Positions 35,000 to 46,649 of a stretch of 64,000 nt of DNA are shown piece after piece. Source of the stretch: Epiperipatus broadwayi (lineage: Eukaryota; Onychophora; Udeonychophora; Euonychophora; Peripatidae); contig JAQFVV010000186.1 of the NCBI GenBank assembly GCA_028023455.1, forward strand, positions 1,447,700 to 1,511,699, written 5' to 3'. The notes under the pieces were generated by a model. It saw nothing but the letters and a program-made list of their open reading frames with translations, had not been told where the DNA came from and made no database searches. Position numbers and translations under genes: made by a program. Each line of letters starts with the position of its first letter. The first letter of the stretch is position 1.

Positions 35000-36060
35000 G
35001 TAGTTCAGTACAATGCTGAATGATTAAGAAAGTTTAATAAATACTCAGATAAATTGATTAATACATTTATAGATTGATGTGTGTATATGCACATAATAGA
35101 TATAATACATGCATAACATATATATATATATATATATATCATTATAAAAAAATTATAGAAAAATTAGCTTACATCATTAATACTACTACTAAATATTTAA
35201 TAAAAAATATATTTTTTTTAAAATTACTATTACTAAAATGATAACTCTTGTAATATATTGGATGAGAAATTAGTTTAAGTTTTATTGCACATAAATAAAT
35301 TTCAATTGCATAGTTTAAGAAAATATACCATCTTTTGTAATTCTTTCAGATTTGCTGTTGGATAGATGCTTAAAGAAATAATCTTCCTTTTCTTGTAGTA
35401 AATTAAATGGAAAATCAGAATACATTATTAAAATTTATAAAGCAATAAAATTAATTAAGTTAGAGAAAGGATTTCAATGCTTAGTCATGAATTTCTTCTC
35501 CTTTATTTCACTTTATTTTTAGCCCAAAATAAAAACTATTTTGTAATCATTTATAAAATAATTAAATGAATAAAGAAAGTAGTTATGAAAGAACATGTAA
35601 AATAAAAAAAAATATTGAATCTAGTAATTGGGTTTAGATAAAGTCGTTTTTTTTACAAAACATTCTGATATAAATCAATGCTGATTTAAATACATGTGTT
35701 AAAATCATGTTGTGAAAATATGAGATATAAATAAGTTTTAAAAAAAACAATAATAGTCAGTCATGACTTAAGAAGCAATTCAGATTGATTCCATGAAGAG
35801 AAAAGAAAGTGTCAATAGAGATGTATCTATTAAAAAAATCCACGAGATAAAATAGCTTATCTCAGAATAGCATCAGATAGCTGTGTTTGTTAACTGTTCC
35901 AAAGTATTTTTCAAAACTCAATCCACATCACAATTATGATGATCTTAGATAGAAAATTACTATTAACCATCACACGAGCTGGATGATCTGCAAATTGACA
36001 GTGGTATCTAGTAATAAATGTTGAAATTGCATAGCATGTAACATTACCTGCTGTAAAGAA
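35000..36060. other. Unassigned AT-rich DNA
   Basis: Short (TA)n at 35,119-35,139. No gene or shared repeat supported. Confidence 0.35.
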
Positions 36061-36132
36061 AAATCATGATAGAAGGCAAAAATAGTCTGCCATATAACTT
36101 AATATGCACACACACACACACCTATATATATA

Positions 36133-36785
36133 TATATCATCAACCATTATCAATCCACTGCAGGATGAAGGTCTCTCCAAGTTTAATCCATCTTCTCCAA
36201 TCTTTAGCTTCTCCACAACACCCCTGCACATTTTCTTATTTCATCCATCCATCTCACATGTGGTCTCTTTCTGGGTCTTTTACAATCTCTTGGAATCCAG
36301 TTTAAAATTTCAATTGTCCATCTATTATCATCTCTTCTAGCAATATGTCCAGCCCAACTCCATTTCAATCTTTTAATGTTTTCAATAAGGTCAGTAACAC
36401 CTGTTTGTTGTCTTACCCATACATTGTGTTTTCAATCTCTTCTTGTTACTCCCAACATACATCTCTCCATACTCCTTTGAGTGGTCTGAAGTCTCTGTAT
36501 TGCTCTTCCATTAAGTGTCCAAGTCTCAGATCCATAAGTAAGAACTGGTAAAACACATTTGTTAAAAAAAAATCCTTTTCAAACACATAGGCATATTTCC
36601 TTTTAATATCAGGTTATTTCTACCAAAAGCACTCCAACCAAGTTTAATTCTATGATTAATTTCCTCCATTATGTTTCCATCTGTATTAATAATCTGACCA
36701 AGGTATTTGTAACTGTTAACTTCTTCTAATTCTTCATAATCAATCTTTATTTTCATATTTTGAGCAAATCGATTAAACATTATAT
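36133..36785 (-). mobile_element. RTE-like LINE 3' end, 5'-truncated
   Basis: Minus strand: FAQNMKIKIDYEELEEVNSY, KYLGQIINTDGNIMEEINHR, IKLGWSAFGRNNLILKGNMP (36,562-36,780), then C-terminal blocks with GHIARRDDNRWTIEILN and RKRPHVRWMDEI near 36,240-36,350, ending CCACTGCAGTGG-type tail sequence and TGATGATATATA. One of four antisense copies sharing the same 3' end (23,455; 36,133; 38,852; 49,920 region). Open frames on the plus strand at 36,066-36,551 are shadows. Confidence 0.88.
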
Positions 36786-36829
36786 ATATATATATTATGT
36801 ACTGGAATTTATTTACATTGTCTATTATC

Positions 36830-37480
36830 ACAAGTATTCATAAATGATAATTGCAATCACAACTCGATTGATAAAGACTATTAAAATGAAAGTGTGTTGT
36901 ATATATAGTAAACTTACATTCTCTACCAAAAACACAATTTAAAGCATTTTATTATCTAATAAAACCTTTCTTTATATTTGATTGCAAGATTATTAATATA
37001 ATGTTACATTTATTTGATTCAATATTTTTTTATTTTTTTATTTACTTTCTTTATATTGTGATAATTGTGAATGTATAAGCAATATTTACTGCAAATAAAT
37101 TATTTTTCCTTAATCAATATACTTTGTCTTTGGTCTTTGAACTCATTATAAACATATGTCATTAATATCCACTAACTCTGGAAAGTTATGCAATCCACTT
37201 GGAGAAATGCAGGGATAATGGAAGTACAATTAAATAATAATGATCTGCTATATTAAGATATCCAGTAATAACGTTTCTATTTAAAACTATATGCAGATAC
37301 ATGTTCTATTGTTATGTACAGTAGAGGGCTTGAAACAAAACATAGCAAATATTGTGGCTCCACTCTATTTTATAACCTCACGTTTTTTATTATTATTTTA
37401 TTTACATTTTGTTTATATACAAATATATCATTTCTTGAATAATATAAATTTTATAATATATTAGTAAGAGAGAAAACAAG
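36830..37480. other. Unassigned AT-rich DNA
   Basis: No gene or shared repeat supported. Ends in the T11-G12 tract at 37,484-37,507. Confidence 0.35.
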
Positions 37481-37689
37481 TATTTTTTTTTTTTTGGGGG
37501 GGGGGGGATTTGATTTATTTATTTACCTCCATTTTCATGTATAAGTATGCATTGTCACTGATGATAAATGATTATATTTGAAAAAGTCCATGACCAGTCA
37601 AAATAGGGACACTGCATTATTTATAAATTATAGGCTAGGTAATTAATTATTATAATATTTATGTATTTAAGAACACAGAATCAAGGTAA

Positions 37690-38015
37690 TACAGTTGTAA
37701 TTTATATGTATTGTATATAATAATTTATGGCCTTGAATATTGGCTTAATTTTAATAATCATAATACTAGTTTGCTATTTTATTTATTTAAGATAATAAAG
37801 CTATAATTATATATATATATTGTAAGTAATAAATTAAGATCTTGGATATTGACTTAATTTTGATAGTCGTATTACTAGTTTGCTATTTTATTGATTTAAG
37901 ATAAAGTTATAATTTATACATATTGTGTATAATAATTTATGATCTTGGATATTAATTTAATTTTAATAGGTATATTACCAGTTTGCTGTTTCATTTGATT
38001 TATTTCGAATCATTA
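37690..38015. repeat. Three-copy tandem repeat, ~105-bp unit
   Basis: The block ATCTTGGATATTGACTTAAT / TTTTAATAATC / TACTAGTTTGCTATTTTATT / ATTTAAGATAA begins near 37,729, 37,838 and 37,941 (steps of 109 and 103 bp). Copies differ by substitutions and by a TA expansion in the first. Minisatellite-type array of unknown role. Confidence 0.88.
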
Positions 38016-38089
38016 AACTAAATTACATATATCATTGAAGTCAAGGTAAAAGAATAAATACTTGAAAACTGATTTACTATTACCTGTAT

Positions 38090-38460
38090 TGCTTTAAAAA
38101 ATAATTAAAGGAAAAAAATACATTTAAATTCATTACTTATTTACATTTATTAAAAATTTCGTATTATTAAGTAGTAAAATTTCATGAAAAAAGATTTTTA
38201 TGCTTTTTCTAATAATGCAAAAAAGTTCGCATTATAAAAATGTTCTGCTTATAATTTAAGAATAAAACTTTGTACAGAGTTAAGATTAAATAAAAAACTA
38301 ACTTGACATTCTAAGAATTCAACTTTATCATAATGTGTAAAACAGAATTACTTTGTACAGGCATTTTCAAGATGAACTTTTAGCATAGTCTTGCCTTTTC
38401 TAAATAAGTTATTGTTCTATTTGAAAATGATAAAAGTGACAGGTAACTAAATATATTGTG
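38090..38460. repeat. Possible diverged copy of 4,930-5,460
   Basis: Ordered short matches (AAATTCATTACTTATTTACATTTATT; then CATTATTAA, GTACAGAGTT, AATTCAA) suggest the same dispersed repeat as the interior of the 4,855-5,890 element. Weak; low-complexity sequence could explain part of it. Confidence 0.35.
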
Positions 38461-38851
38461 AAAACGAAATTAATTATTTATTCTTTTTTTTTAAAAAAAA
38501 AATATTATTAAACAACACTCTTTTATTAAATTAGTTTAAGACATTTAATTTGCCTTTATGTTAGTAAGAGTTTGTGAGTGTGCGAATTCTTAATGACATG
38601 TGAGTGCGTGGAGATTTATAATATTTAAAGTAATAGCGCATTATTGGAGTTCGACTTCTGATCTAACAATTTCACGATTTTCAGCACTTTATAATAATAG
38701 ATTTAATCTTTTAAAGTATTTAATTTTGATTAATCATTAATGAATAATGAATTGAAATTGATTATAAATCTAAATTTTTGAAAAAAATCATATTAATAAA
38801 ATCATGATTCATTGAGTATCTGCATCTTTTGTTAATATTAATTTATATATT

Positions 38852-39420
38852 ATCATTATCAGCCATTATCAATCCACTGCAGAATGAAGGTCTTTCCAAG
38901 TTCTATCCAATTTCTATGATCTCTAGCCTCTCTTCTCTATGATCTCTAGCCTCTCTTCTGTACATCATCCCCCCCACTTATTTCAGCCACCCATCTCACA
39001 TGGGGTCTCTTTCTGGGTCTTTTCTAATTTCTTGAAATCCAGTTTAAGATTTTAACTGTCCATCTATTATCATTTCTTTTAGCAATACGTCAAGTCCACC
39101 TCTACTTAAGTTTCTTAATTCTTTCAATGATGTCAGTAACACTTGTTTATTCTCTTACCCTTGTATTTTGTTTGTGATTTCTTCTTGTTGCTCTTAACAT
39201 TATCTCTCCATGTTACTTTAAGTGGTCTGCCATCTCTGTATTGCTCTTCTATCAAGTGTTAAACTCTCAGATCCATAAATAAGAACTGGTAAAACACATT
39301 TATTAAAAATCTTCCTTTTCAAACACATAGGCATAATTTCCTTTTAATATTAAATTATTTCTACCAAAAGCATTCCAACTAAGTTTAATTCTAGGAGTAA
39401 TTTTATCCATTCCTTAATAT
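38852..39420 (-). mobile_element. RTE-like LINE 3' end, 5'-truncated
   Basis: Parallel to 36,133-36,785: CCATTATCAATCCACTGCAG, TCTCACATGGGGTCTCTTTC, CATCTATTATCATTTCTTTT, ATAAGAACTGGTAAAACACA and TTTCTACCAAAAGCATTCCA in the same order. It has an internal 26-bp tandem duplication near 38,918-38,960 (ATGATCTCTAGCCTCTCTTC twice). Coding sense is on the minus strand; shifted. Confidence 0.85.
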
Positions 39421-40235
39421 TTTGCACATAAATATATCTTATTCTCCTACAAAAATATTTAATTTATGGGTCAATTAGTGTAATATATTTTTGAGGGAAA
39501 AATCAGTCTATTTATACATCTCCATTCTTAAAGTTAAAACTCCATAAACTCACAAGAAAATCATCAATTTATGTTTTCCATATAAGCAACACATGGTAAT
39601 CAATTGCATTACAAAAATGTGTTGAGGGAAATTATAATTTACTCTCATTAATTCTTTTAAGGAAATGTTGAGGAAGCAGAACATATTTATGGCCACGTGT
39701 ATATACACAAGTAGATAACACATAAACGTTTACAAAAAAAAACCACTTATAAATATATGTCTACATATACATAAATTCACTCACACAAAGTTTTAATGCA
39801 TTGATTTATATATAACAGAAATAAGTATTGAAGCAAAAGTGGATAATAATATTTGTAAGAACTATTTTTTTCTTAACTAAATCTAAATCTTCGCTATCAT
39901 TCATTTAACATTTAAAAATATATAATCATCCCATTAAATCTGTGTTCACTCATAAACTATTCTCTTTTTTACAATATTTTTTGATGACCATAAGAATATT
40001 TTCGTGGTTTTTTGATAAGAATTGATTTTGGATTATAATAATATTTTACAAATGCAATAACGAATTCGAGAGTAAATGATTTCTTGAACGATTTTCACAT
40101 AAATTAAGTATTGCAGTCACCCACCATTTGGTTAATTGTATGAGATTGTTGGGCTCATTTCATATATTACTTATTGCATAAATTTATTAAAATATCACAT
40201 AATCATTATTTCCTATGGTACACAAATGGTTAAAA
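39421..40235. other. Unassigned AT-rich DNA
   Basis: No gene or shared repeat supported. Confidence 0.35.
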
Positions 40236-40239
40236 CAGT

Positions 40240-40570
40240 AGCAAATTCTATATATAGAGTGCCACCCAGTGCAAGTCTTAGTAATCAATGGATGCAAAAA
40301 AAAAATGTGCATAAAATCCCTTCCAATGCTTACTCATCTAATATCCCAAGTATCTTTCATCAGTGAGGAGCCTTGGGTCTAAAATTTCGCACTGCACATC
40401 TAATATTCCCAGATTAGTTTCTAACGCTCAGATCCAACACTCCTCACTGATAATCTGGGGATATTGAATAAGTAGGCACTAGATAGGTATTTTATGCACA
40501 AATCTGTTTGCATCCATCGATTACTAAAGCTTGCACTAGATGGCACTATTATATGGACAGTTTGCTCTTG
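40240..40570. repeat. Family B inverted element, copy 5
   Basis: Arms with GAGTGCCACCCAGTGCAAGT / CTTGCACTAGATGGCACTAT and AATCAATGGATGCAA / TTGCATCCATCGATT. Both arms keep CTCCTCACTGAT (stem I plus start of the hammerhead core) but the stem II to GAAA part is deleted in each. AGATTAGTTTCTAACGCTC in the middle is a loose piece of it. Confidence 0.75.
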
Positions 40571-41220
40571 TATTACTTATTGTGATACATTAATGTTAAT
40601 ATTTTAAAGAAGATGGAGTATCTATGAATTTGTGATTTATTAAAGACATTTGAAAAATAATAATTTGCAAAATTAATTTAACTCACCTGTGACAACTGCT
40701 TCTGAAGTTGTCGTGTTAAAAATATATTAGTTAGAATTTTATTTTTTCATTCACATTTTAATATGAACTTTAGTAAATAATAGGTTTTCAATTTTCTCAG
40801 TAATTACTTTTGCAAAAAAAAAAGTGCTACATAAATTCTTTTATTAATAATTATATTATTGTTATGATTACCTTTCAATTAGATTAAATTACTTTTTGAT
40901 TAAATTTTAACAAGCTTATGAGTAAAATCAGAGACTTCTTATTAGAACAATAATGTTTTTTTTTTTTTTGCTTTTTTGGTTTTTTTGATAGCGCAGATTT
41001 GAAAACATTTGATTATTATGGATAAACTAAATACATATTGTCTTAAGATTGGGATTTAGAAAATAAAAAAAAATATTTGCTCTCCTAGTGTGAATCTAAT
41101 TTGCATAACTTATATTGGTGATCATGTGATCACAAGAAAAATATTGAGTAAAGATAATACATGTGATCAGTAGCTTAGTAAAGCGATCCTTTGGAAGATT
41201 GAGTCTAATAATTCTAATAT
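40571..41220. other. Unassigned AT-rich DNA
   Basis: Contains a T-tract at 40,957-40,968. No gene supported. Confidence 0.35.
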
Positions 41221-41224
41221 ATAA

Positions 41225-41360
41225 AAAAGGGGTTAAATAGTTTATTGCTCAGACATTCATAAGTTGTTTAAGCACCAGAAATAGTAGATCTGAATTGCAA
41301 TCAATGTTCTTCTTCAGACTTGACCTCCACTACTGCATCAAACCAAAGCAACAGTTGCGG
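41225..41360 (-). repeat. tRNA-headed SINE-like repeat, copy 2
   Basis: TTTATTGCTCAGACATTCATAAG followed by GAGCACC-type, AGAAATAGTAGATCTGAATT and CTACTGCATCAAACCAAA. Parallel in order to the copies at 58,668 and 52,960. More diverged. Confidence 0.45.
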
Positions 41361-42230
41361 CCAACTGGAAAAACTAAAATTTTATTTTTTTCAATCGTGA
41401 ATCGATTCTAAGAACTTTCAATTTTGATTGTCTCTTTTCCATCGCATTAAATTTTGAAGAATATGATAAAAGAAAATCATACCTTCAGAATCAATAGATA
41501 TCTGATACTTTATTTAATACTAATGAAGACTATATTATGTTACTACCATATTTGTTTTGTGATTACCAAGTTGCATCTACCTGTCAACATCTAATTATTT
41601 TGAAAAGTCATTGAAAATTATCACGTTATTTAAAATAGAAAATGTAGCTAACATTGATTTCTCAAAATGACTATGCTAAAATAACAAATCAATTTAACTC
41701 ATTGCTTGATTTTTCTATAACAAATATTGTCTCTTCTCAAAATATCTGTCTTCAGGTAACATCATTAAATAACTGAAAATATTAACAGGTAATAATTAAA
41801 ACTGTATTAATTCCATATTAAACATGTCAATAATATGCTACAAAAATATGGTAAGAGACTTCTCCAAAAAAAAAAAAAAAAATGCAAAGATAATGTTTGA
41901 TTTTTTGTTCATTTTTATATGAAATTTAAGTTATTAATAGTTTAGTTTTTCTCTGTTAAACAAAGAATAATAATATTAAAAGCTATTTTATTAATATACA
42001 ACTTTATATTCTTTTTTATTATGTTGATAAATATTTATGCACAGGTTTTCATGATATTTATTTAAACCAATGAATGCCATGAATATTTATTTTTTGTGTG
42101 TGAGAATGTTTTTTTTAAAAAGACAAAAATTAATGTATTTTCTTTGAACATCCGGCAAATAAAATCCAATAAGCTAATACACATGCACTTTATAGATTTA
42201 ACTATATAAATGAATACTCTCACTTTTCAA
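41361..42230. other. Unassigned AT-rich DNA
   Basis: No gene or shared repeat supported; homopolymer A at 41,866-41,881. Confidence 0.35.
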
Positions 42231-42439
42231 ACACAAAATATGTGAAAAAATAGAATGAATCCATCTATCTTTTCACCCCAAATGTTTATGTATGGGCAAA
42301 TCTTAAGTATTTGGTAATGAGAATGTGAAGATGTTAATCAATCACTTTAAATTACTTTTTACTATGCCTGAATAAATGACACTTGCAAAATTTCTAGAAT
42401 TTATGATATGTCATTCTTATTAAATTAAACATATGTAAA

Positions 42440-42587
42440 TAAGACATTTATTTTATATAGCATGATGTTTTTATAAACTGTAATATTAATAAGCCAAGAA
42501 GCTAATGCACATGCGCATGTGCATTAACTTATTAATATTACAGTTTATAAAAACAGCAATATATAAAATAAATGTCTTATTAAGATG
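42440..42587. repeat. Palindromic element E, full copy
   Basis: AATAAGACATTTATTTTATATA and TTTATAAACTGTAATATTAAT on the left are mirrored on the right, around GCACATGCGCATGTGC, a perfect 16-bp palindrome at the centre (~42,508-42,523). Half copy at 150-230. MITE-like. Confidence 0.85.
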
Positions 42588-42949
42588 AAATCCTAAATTA
42601 CCAAAATTATTCACCTTCTAACCAATTCTTGAAAAAGTGGCATTACAATGCTACCTGTCCTTTTCTAAAAATTTACCATTTATAAGTTATCACATAGCGA
42701 TATGGTAATCTAAAATATCAAATTTGATAACACATCTTTTAAAGTTAATTAAAATTGGTACTTTTACATTATCATGTTGCCACTAAATTTTAATGTATAT
42801 AATGGAAATTATTAATACATAATGTTGGTTTAAAAATACATCAGTGTATTAATAAAATACAATTTCTTTTAAAAAGTTTGAATATAATTGCAACCATAAT
42901 AACTATATCGTACTTATTGCATTACCAAATCCATATAACATTAAATTAT

Positions 42950-43125
42950 CTATGCTCTTTATTACTGTTTTACAGTGCTTTAATTACAACTCTCTATGAT
43001 AGTTTCGATTGGCCTAGCAATCTTCTTCAGAACTTTCACTTCTATCTGATGAAGATTGCCGGGGCAATCAAAACTGTCATAGAGGGTTGTAATTAAAGCA
43101 CTGTAAAACAGTAATAATGAGCATA
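42950..43125 (+). mobile_element. Family C palindromic PLE-end element, copy 2
   Basis: GCTCTTTATTACTGTTTTACAGTGCTTTAATTACAACTCTC-type arms (written in parts: GCTCTTTATTACTG, TTTTACAGTGCTTTAATTAC) are mirrored at 43,085-43,120. The right half carries the hammerhead-like unit at 43,040-43,084. The left half carries the same unit in the opposite direction with GAAA intact. Confidence 0.8.
43040..43084 (+). ncRNA. Hammerhead-like motif, family C (one core change)
   Basis: UUCUAU (stem I 5'), CUGAUGA, one extra A, stem II GAUUGCC/GG/GGCAAUC, AAAA (GAAA with G12 changed), C-U-G, UC, then AUAGAG which pairs with UUCUAU over 6 bp (one G-U). Stem III would be only A-U and C-G, so it would need a second molecule, as reported for PLE-linked hammerhead variants. 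The G12 change fits CG to CA decay. Probably inactive; the ancestor was likely active. Confidence 0.5.
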
Positions 43126-43269
43126 AATGATTTAATATCATATGTGACCATACTGTTTAACATAGTCCATGTCTAAAGATTCTGGATGCATTCATAATTG
43201 AATGAAATAAAATAATGATTCAGTTTGTCAAATGAATGAAACTATTGCAATGACCTTTCCATTTAAGCA

Positions 43270-43375
43270 TTTGGGTCTCACAGGATCTCCCCACTTTGGG
43301 TGTCATAGAACCTCCCCAAATTTGAGACTCACAGGAATTCTCTAAATTTAAGTTTCACATGACCTCCCCCCAAAA
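43270..43375. repeat. ~26-bp minisatellite, four degenerate units
   Basis: Units: TTTGGGTCTCACAGGATCTC, TTTGGGTGTCATAGAACCTC, TTTGAGACTCACAGGAATTC, TTTAAGTTTCACATGACCTC, each followed by CC-rich or CTAAA ends. Four copies at steps of about 25-27 bp. More GC than the surroundings. Confidence 0.85.
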
Positions 43376-43832
43376 TAATCATATAATTATTATTTAAAAT
43401 AATTGTTACTTATTACATTTCTCTAGAAATTCATATTTTGTTAATAGAATAACATTTAATAATAATTTTTTTAGCTTTTTTTATGGTGAACTTAAATGCA
43501 ATTTTAATTAAAAACAAATGTTTTTGATGAAAATGTTTTATTACATTATCTATCAGATATATTTAAGTTTTCTGGTTGAAAGCAGGTGGGCAATACATTG
43601 TTATGAGCAAATGATGATAATGCTTTTAAAACAATTTATATATCAATAAAATAATATATTTTTATTTGTAGTTTTAAATTTATAATATCACATGATCACC
43701 ATTCTTTATGCTTACCCAAGCTGTTTACACAAAGGCAAAACTCTCCGTTTATTAATGCCACTCAGAGCAGAGTAATTATTGGATAAAAAAAGGTTTGTGT
43801 GTAAAATTCCTATCTAGTGACTATTCATCCAT

Positions 43833-43875
43833 TATCCCCAAATTAGTTTCTATCTTGTAGCTTTCCTCAGTGAGA
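43833..43875 (-). ncRNA. Hammerhead-like motif, family B left arm
   Basis: Minus strand: TCTCA, CUGAGGA (43,864-43,870), AAGCTACAAGATA, GAAA (43,847-43,850), CUAAUU, UGGGGA. Core strings intact with N7 = G, UH as UU, and stem I of about five pairs including G-U. Stem II is weak. Confidence 0.4.
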
Positions 43876-43951
43876 TAATAAGTGAAAAGGTAACTACTGG
43901 AGGGTTGCATTGGATCCTAAGATCTAGTTACAGTGCTTTCAGATCAAAGGT

Positions 43952-43991
43952 TTCTCTCTGATGAGCCACAAGCTAGAAACTAGTCTGGGAA
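43952..43991 (+). ncRNA. Hammerhead-like motif, family B
   Basis: TTCTCT, CUGAUGA (43,958-43,964), GC-CACAA-GC plus UA, GAAA (43,976-43,979), C-UA-G, UC ending at 43,985, then UGGGAA. Both core strings and the UC are intact. Stem II is weak (2 bp plus two extra bases) and stem I has a U-U at its base followed by four pairs. ACUAGU is a perfect palindrome, allowing stem III in a dimer. The 51,134 copy has perfect stem I but GAAA changed to AAAA, so the family consensus is better than any copy. Confidence 0.5.
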
Positions 43992-44105
43992 TATTGGATT
44001 AGTAGGCACTAGATAGGGATTTTATGCACAAACCTTCCTGCATCTATTTATTATGAAGGTTTGCACCTGGTAGCACTATTGTTTGAAGAGTTTTGCTCCT
44101 GTGAT

Positions 44106-44795
44106 TTATAATATCTTTTATTATTTCTCTTAATTCTTATAATTTTAACTGTCTAGCAAACTTTTTCAGAGTTTAAACAGCTTTTCATCTAAAATTAAAT
44201 TAAATTGCTGCATTATTTTATTACCAGTAAAAACAGTATAAAAAGAATAAATATTTAACCCAAAATTATAAACTTTACTGAGTACTTTCATCATTAAGTA
44301 CTGTAGCATAATTAGAGATGCAGGATTTGACAAAGAACTTATGTTGCTCTATATGTGTGTGCATGCTATGTATGTAAAGTAGAGCATTTGTATATACAAG
44401 TTATTGCACACAAAAAAATATTTTACATAAAAAAAGTCAAAGATTATATGTACTTCATGCTGTGAATTCTTGTTAGTTTTATTAAAATTAGAATAAATGT
44501 CTAATAAATTTCCAGATACATTGTTGTTAATAGAAAAAAAACTAAAAATGTGGATAATTATGTTTTTTTTTATTCAGTAACATTTTCAAAAGAAATAAAA
44601 TGGAAAAAATAAATATTATTAAAATACCTAGACTTTTAAGTTTAATATTGTAATTAAATGAAATGTGTTAATACACTTAAAAGACATTTTTTAAAATCAC
44701 TATGACTATTTAGTTTATTATAATTGTAAAATAAAGATTAAAACCATGAAATCATGACATGATGTCCATTTTAAATACTTACACATGTGTTAACG
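44106..44795. other. Unassigned AT-rich DNA
   Basis: No gene or shared repeat supported. Confidence 0.35.
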
Positions 44796-44796
44796 A

Positions 44797-44905
44797 AAGT
44801 ACCAAACTCCATACAGTAGTGTCACCAAGTACAAACCCTTCCTGTATCCATAGATTACAAAGACTTGCATTTGATGGCACTACTGTATGGAGTTTGGTAC
44901 TCTTA
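44797..44905. repeat. Family B short palindrome
   Basis: GTACCAAACTCCATACAGTAGTG and CACTACTGTATGGAGTTTGGTAC are perfect complements (with one change next to them), enclosing CTGTATCCATAGATTACAAA. An outer-arm-only copy: the ribozyme-like module is gone. Confidence 0.85.
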
Positions 44906-46120
44906 TTAAAATAGATATTATTATTCTATAATGAGTCAGAGATTATAAATGTGATAGAGGAACAAACCTTACTTCAGAAATAATAAATATGATATGAGAA
45001 TGTAACTGAAATAGTCATAAAAAGTTAACGGAAAATATTGGTTAGTAACAAGAAAAAATGTTACCTAAAAGAATAAAATAACATTTGTCTATATAATGAA
45101 GAATAAAAAGGTTCCCTGGAAAAGAAAATTTGCTATATCATAATAAATAAAAAAAATGGTAAAAAATATATGTAGGGGAATAAAAGATCTGTCAATGATG
45201 GAAAATGATAAATTCCCTTTATTAATTAAATTAACATAGCATAACAAACTTGGAGGAAATGGTCACATAAAAAATACTTCGAATTTGTCAGTTTATTTTA
45301 CATCAAAACTCTAAAATCACACACACACACACACAAAACTTCATTGATTTTTAAATCCCAGTCCTCTTATTTTTCACTATCATCATTTTTTAAACATAAA
45401 TATTACACATCAGATTTCAACATTAATAAACAAATAATTACAGCAAAGAAAAAAGAGTTATTTATTATTTAAAAAAAAAATACTAATTAGACCAAATGCC
45501 TGCAGCTGATTATATAGACCAATATTTTTCATAATGCACAAATACCCCTTTTTATATTATGCTCATATATTCCCTTTAATTAAGTGTTTAATACAGTAAA
45601 AGTCAGTTCATTTTAAAATAAATTAGACATATCTTTAAAGTTATGATAACCTTACGATCTATTGGCACTCTAGCTTAGTGAATTTTGAATGAATGGGTGA
45701 CGATTTCTTTATAATGTAAAAAGAACAAAAAATAAAATTTTATTTATCTTTTATTTTCTTTATGGTTTAAAATTTTTAAAAAGCTTTCTTCCTATTTTAA
45801 AAGCTTGCAAAATTTCTTCAGCTTTTGTATATTCTCTGTGAGACAAATTATAATCATCGATTCCCACAGGGACATAGTTCACTGATAAGAACCAAGAATT
45901 GCCTTTGTCTGATTATTTTTGTAAATATATAATTTAAACTTTGAATGCAATGTTATTTAGTTTTAGTTCTGAAGAAAAAAAAAGGAGTGATTAATTCCAA
46001 AACAGACAGCCAATCATTATGGTAGTTAACCTATAAATAGTCAAATCACTATACATAAATAAAACATGCTTACAAAAATTTTATCTGGAAATTAATTAAC
46101 CAATACATGACATCCCCTAA
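44906..46120. other. Unassigned AT-rich DNA
   Basis: Contains a short (CA)n at 45,319-45,335. No gene supported. Confidence 0.35.
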
Positions 46121-46130
46121 GGGGTCCCCA

Positions 46131-46516
46131 ACCTTTTTGCACTTAAGAGCACATTCTATACAACCGGCCAGGTGGCAGGCTCCATTTATTTTTTCAACCA
46201 GGTGGTGGGCACCATTTATTTTTTCAGTGTAAATTTATAGTTGGATATTGTTCATAATACACATAATGTACAAAAAAATATTTATTTCAAAAATAAAATT
46301 TTAACATATAATTAACATTTATATTTTTACGCTGTAAAAGTATAGTGTGCCCTACAATTTGATTACAATATAATATAATAATTTATAAGAAATGTAAAAA
46401 ATTAAATTTATTTGTATCAGATAAATAATTTTTTATCGTGTTTGGATAGTGGTGGGCACACGTAAAATGGTCTGCGGGCACCATGGTGCCCGTGGGCCTA
46501 GGGTTAGGGACCCCTG
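46131..46516. mobile_element. hAT-like non-autonomous element 1
   Basis: Ends GGGGTCCCCAACC and GGTTAGGGACCCCTG are inverted repeats of the type found on hAT elements. CCCTAA flanks both sides (46,125-46,130 and 46,517-46,522), consistent with most of an 8-bp target duplication; the first two bases of the left end appear lost. Inside, GGTGG(C/T)(A/G)GGC-CCATTTATTTTTTCA is duplicated in tandem (46,170-46,222) and GGGCACCATGGTGCCC (~46,477) is a perfect palindrome. No transposase. Confidence 0.8.
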
Positions 46517-46649
46517 CCCTAAAGTTAAACAAATTTCTCCATTAACCTATAATAGTTCTTTTGTTGAAATTTTTTGTTCAAGTGAAATATTTACAATCAT
46601 GACATGTAAATTAAATAATGGCTTTATTTACAATTTTTGGTAAAAAAAA

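Larger units (their letters stand above)
43690..44105. repeat. Family B inverted element, copy 6 (fullest)
   Basis: ATCACATGATCACCATTCTT and GGCAAAACTCTCCG start the left arm; the right arm ends AGAGTTTTGCTCCTGTGAT. Each arm holds a hammerhead-like module pointing toward its own end: minus at 43,833-43,875 (left) and plus at 43,952-43,991 (right). Central block AGGGTTGCATTGGATCCTAAGATCTAG is shared with 51,080-51,115. Confidence 0.85.

Noticed and set aside
36066-36551. Three plus-strand open frames
   Set aside because: They are antisense to the RTE LINE C-terminus on the minus strand.
40358-40470. CTGATGA/CTGATAA strings in family B copy 5 as ribozymes
   Set aside because: The stem II to GAAA segment is deleted in both arms, so no hammerhead can form.
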